From an uncultured Clostridium sp. (GTDB lineage: Bacteria > Bacillota > Clostridia > Clostridiales > Clostridiaceae), in assembly GCF_937920395.1 (NCBI RefSeq), contig NZ_CALEVF010000037.1:1-64000 (forward strand): a DNA stretch of 64,000 nucleotides. Direction: 5' to 3'. The notes under the pieces are model-generated. The model saw nothing but the letters and a program-made list of their open reading frames with translations, had not been told where the DNA came from and did no database searches. This document shows positions 63,213-64,000 of this stretch, piece after piece (within the stretch, counting starts at the first letter, position 1; each line of letters begins with the position of its first letter). Both the position numbers and the translations under genes were made by a program.

Positions 63213-64000
63213 ATGAAAAAAAATTTGCTCCAAATATTATTAGATAAGAAAATTATTACTATAAGTCAATACAAAGAAGTAAAGGAAGGTTCACTTTTAA
63301 ATAGGTGTAGCGAAGAGCAAATTATTATGAATGATACAAAAATAGATAAAAAGAAACTTATTTCGGTATTAGAGATTAATTTTGGCATACCTTATATCGA
63401 TTTAGAATCTATATGTATAAATGATGAAGCTTTTAATTTAATATCAAAGGAGGTAGCTACTAGGTACAGTTTAATACCATTTAATGATAGCAATAATGAG
63501 GTACGTGTTGCTTTTTCAAATCCATTTGAAATAACAGTTATTGATGAACTAAAATTTATAACAAATAAAAAAATTAAAGTGTTTTTCGATATTACTAGTC
63601 ATATTGAAGAGGCCATTGAGAACTGTTATGTAAAACAAATTGTAAATGTTGCAGTTGAGGAGATGGAAAAAGAATATATTTTAGAAATCAAACAAAACAA
63701 TGAAGAACGACATTCTACATTGGGGGCTCAGGATGCTCCGGTTATAAGGATAACGAATTCCTTGTTAAAGAGGGCCATAAATGCAGAGGCTAGTGATATT
63801 CATTTAGAGCCTTTTAAGGATTTTGCTTTAATTCGATTGAGGGTAGATGGAATTTTAAATGAAATAAATAAAATTCCTAAAAATGTATATAAATCATTAT
63901 GTACTAGATTAAAAATAATGGCTAATATGGATATAGCTACAAAATTAACTCCGCTAGATGGGAAGATGACAGAAAATATAGATGGTATAGATTATGACTT
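63213..64000 (+). CDS. Type IV pilus/type II secretion assembly ATPase (PilB/GspE family), 3' end cut
   Basis: The first 262 codons of a secretion ATPase; the gene runs off the window end. The N-terminal MshEN-type domain (residues about 1-140) opens LLQILLDKKIITISQYKEVK and contains FGIPYIDLESI and AFSNPFEITVIDELKFIT. The T2SSE domain then begins with APVIRITNSLLKRAINAEAS, DIHLEPF and the following arginine-rich RVDGILNEI. The Walker A, Asp box and Walker B lie beyond the end. GAGAGG precedes the ATG. It probably opens a pilus or pseudopilus cluster downstream. Confidence 0.92.
   Translation, partial: MKKNLLQILLDKKIITISQYKEVKEGSLLNRCSEEQIIMNDTKIDKKKLISVLEINFGIPYIDLESICINDEAFNLISKEVATRYSLIPFNDSNNEVRVAFSNPFEITVIDELKFITNKKIKVFFDITSHIEEAIENCYVKQIVNVAVEEMEKEYILEIKQNNEERHSTLGAQDAPVIRITNSLLKRAINAEASDIHLEPFKDFALIRLRVDGILNEINKIPKNVYKSLCTRLKIMANMDIATKLTPLDGKMTENIDGIDYD

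Overview
The window is a chromosomal stretch of a low-GC, endospore-former-type, motile anaerobe of the genus Clostridium (sensu stricto) or a close relative. The AT-rich codon use, strong AGGAGG-type ribosome binding sites, the fused FliR-FlhB protein, the Sbp/DUF881 pair beside division genes, a PASTA-containing SpoVD-like PBP and a PyrR attenuator all fit. MurE carries the DNPR motif and dapF is present, so the peptidoglycan is probably meso-DAP type. I see no prophage, integrase, transposase, CRISPR array, rRNA or tRNA.

Layout. (1) 1-2840: two flagellin genes, the first missing only its first base, with a small coiled-coil protein between them. (2) 3256-26620: one long, nearly gapless flagellar operon: flgBC-fliEFGHIJK-flgD-TIGR02530 gene-flgE-flbD-fliL-fliO-fliPQ-fliR/flhB-flhA-flhF-flhG-PilZ protein-fliA(sigD)-swrB-like-small membrane protein-flgF-flgG. 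It encodes the rod, MS ring, export gate and ATPase, hook and hook-length ruler, placement GTPase/ATPase and the sigma-28 factor for late genes such as the flagellins. motAB and the C-ring genes fliM/fliN/fliY are not here. (3) 26765-36382: separate units: an unknown membrane protein, a CBS/DRTGG Mn-pyrophosphatase, a P-type Ca2+-ATPase, a small basic protein, a Lon-family protease whose ATPase part looks dead, and ychF, mostly separated by bidirectional terminators. (4) 36561-51882: the division and cell wall cluster, opened by 10-bp MraZ operator repeats: mraZ-rsmH-ftsL-spoVD/pbp-murE-murF-mraY-spoVE/ftsW-ftsQ-DUF881-sbp-DUF881-yggS-sepF-yggT-ylmH-divIVA. murD, murG, ftsA and ftsZ are missing from it. 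(5) 52000-58553: mtnN, a DksA/TraR-type zinc-finger gene, lspA-rluD, the PyrR-controlled pyrR-uraA unit and an RlmL-type methyltransferase. (6) 58554-64000: an acetyltransferase gene bracketed by two long inverted-repeat elements, rqcH on the minus strand, dapF, and the start of a PilB/GspE-type ATPase cut by the window end.

The most unusual material is non-coding or repeat-based. There is a two-copy 100-120 nt structured repeat with competing pairings (40728-40846 and 52712-52812). There is a pair of 240-300 nt long-hairpin elements in opposite orientation around the acetyltransferase gene (58557-58851 and 59999-60235). A 21-bp tandem repeat between pyrR and uraA keeps open a 45-codon frame of DDYSTAG heptapeptides. 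A roughly 165-residue repeat enlarges FliK to about 936 residues. A small membrane-protein gene, missed by standard start-codon rules, lies between the swrB-like gene and flgF and may start with AUU.
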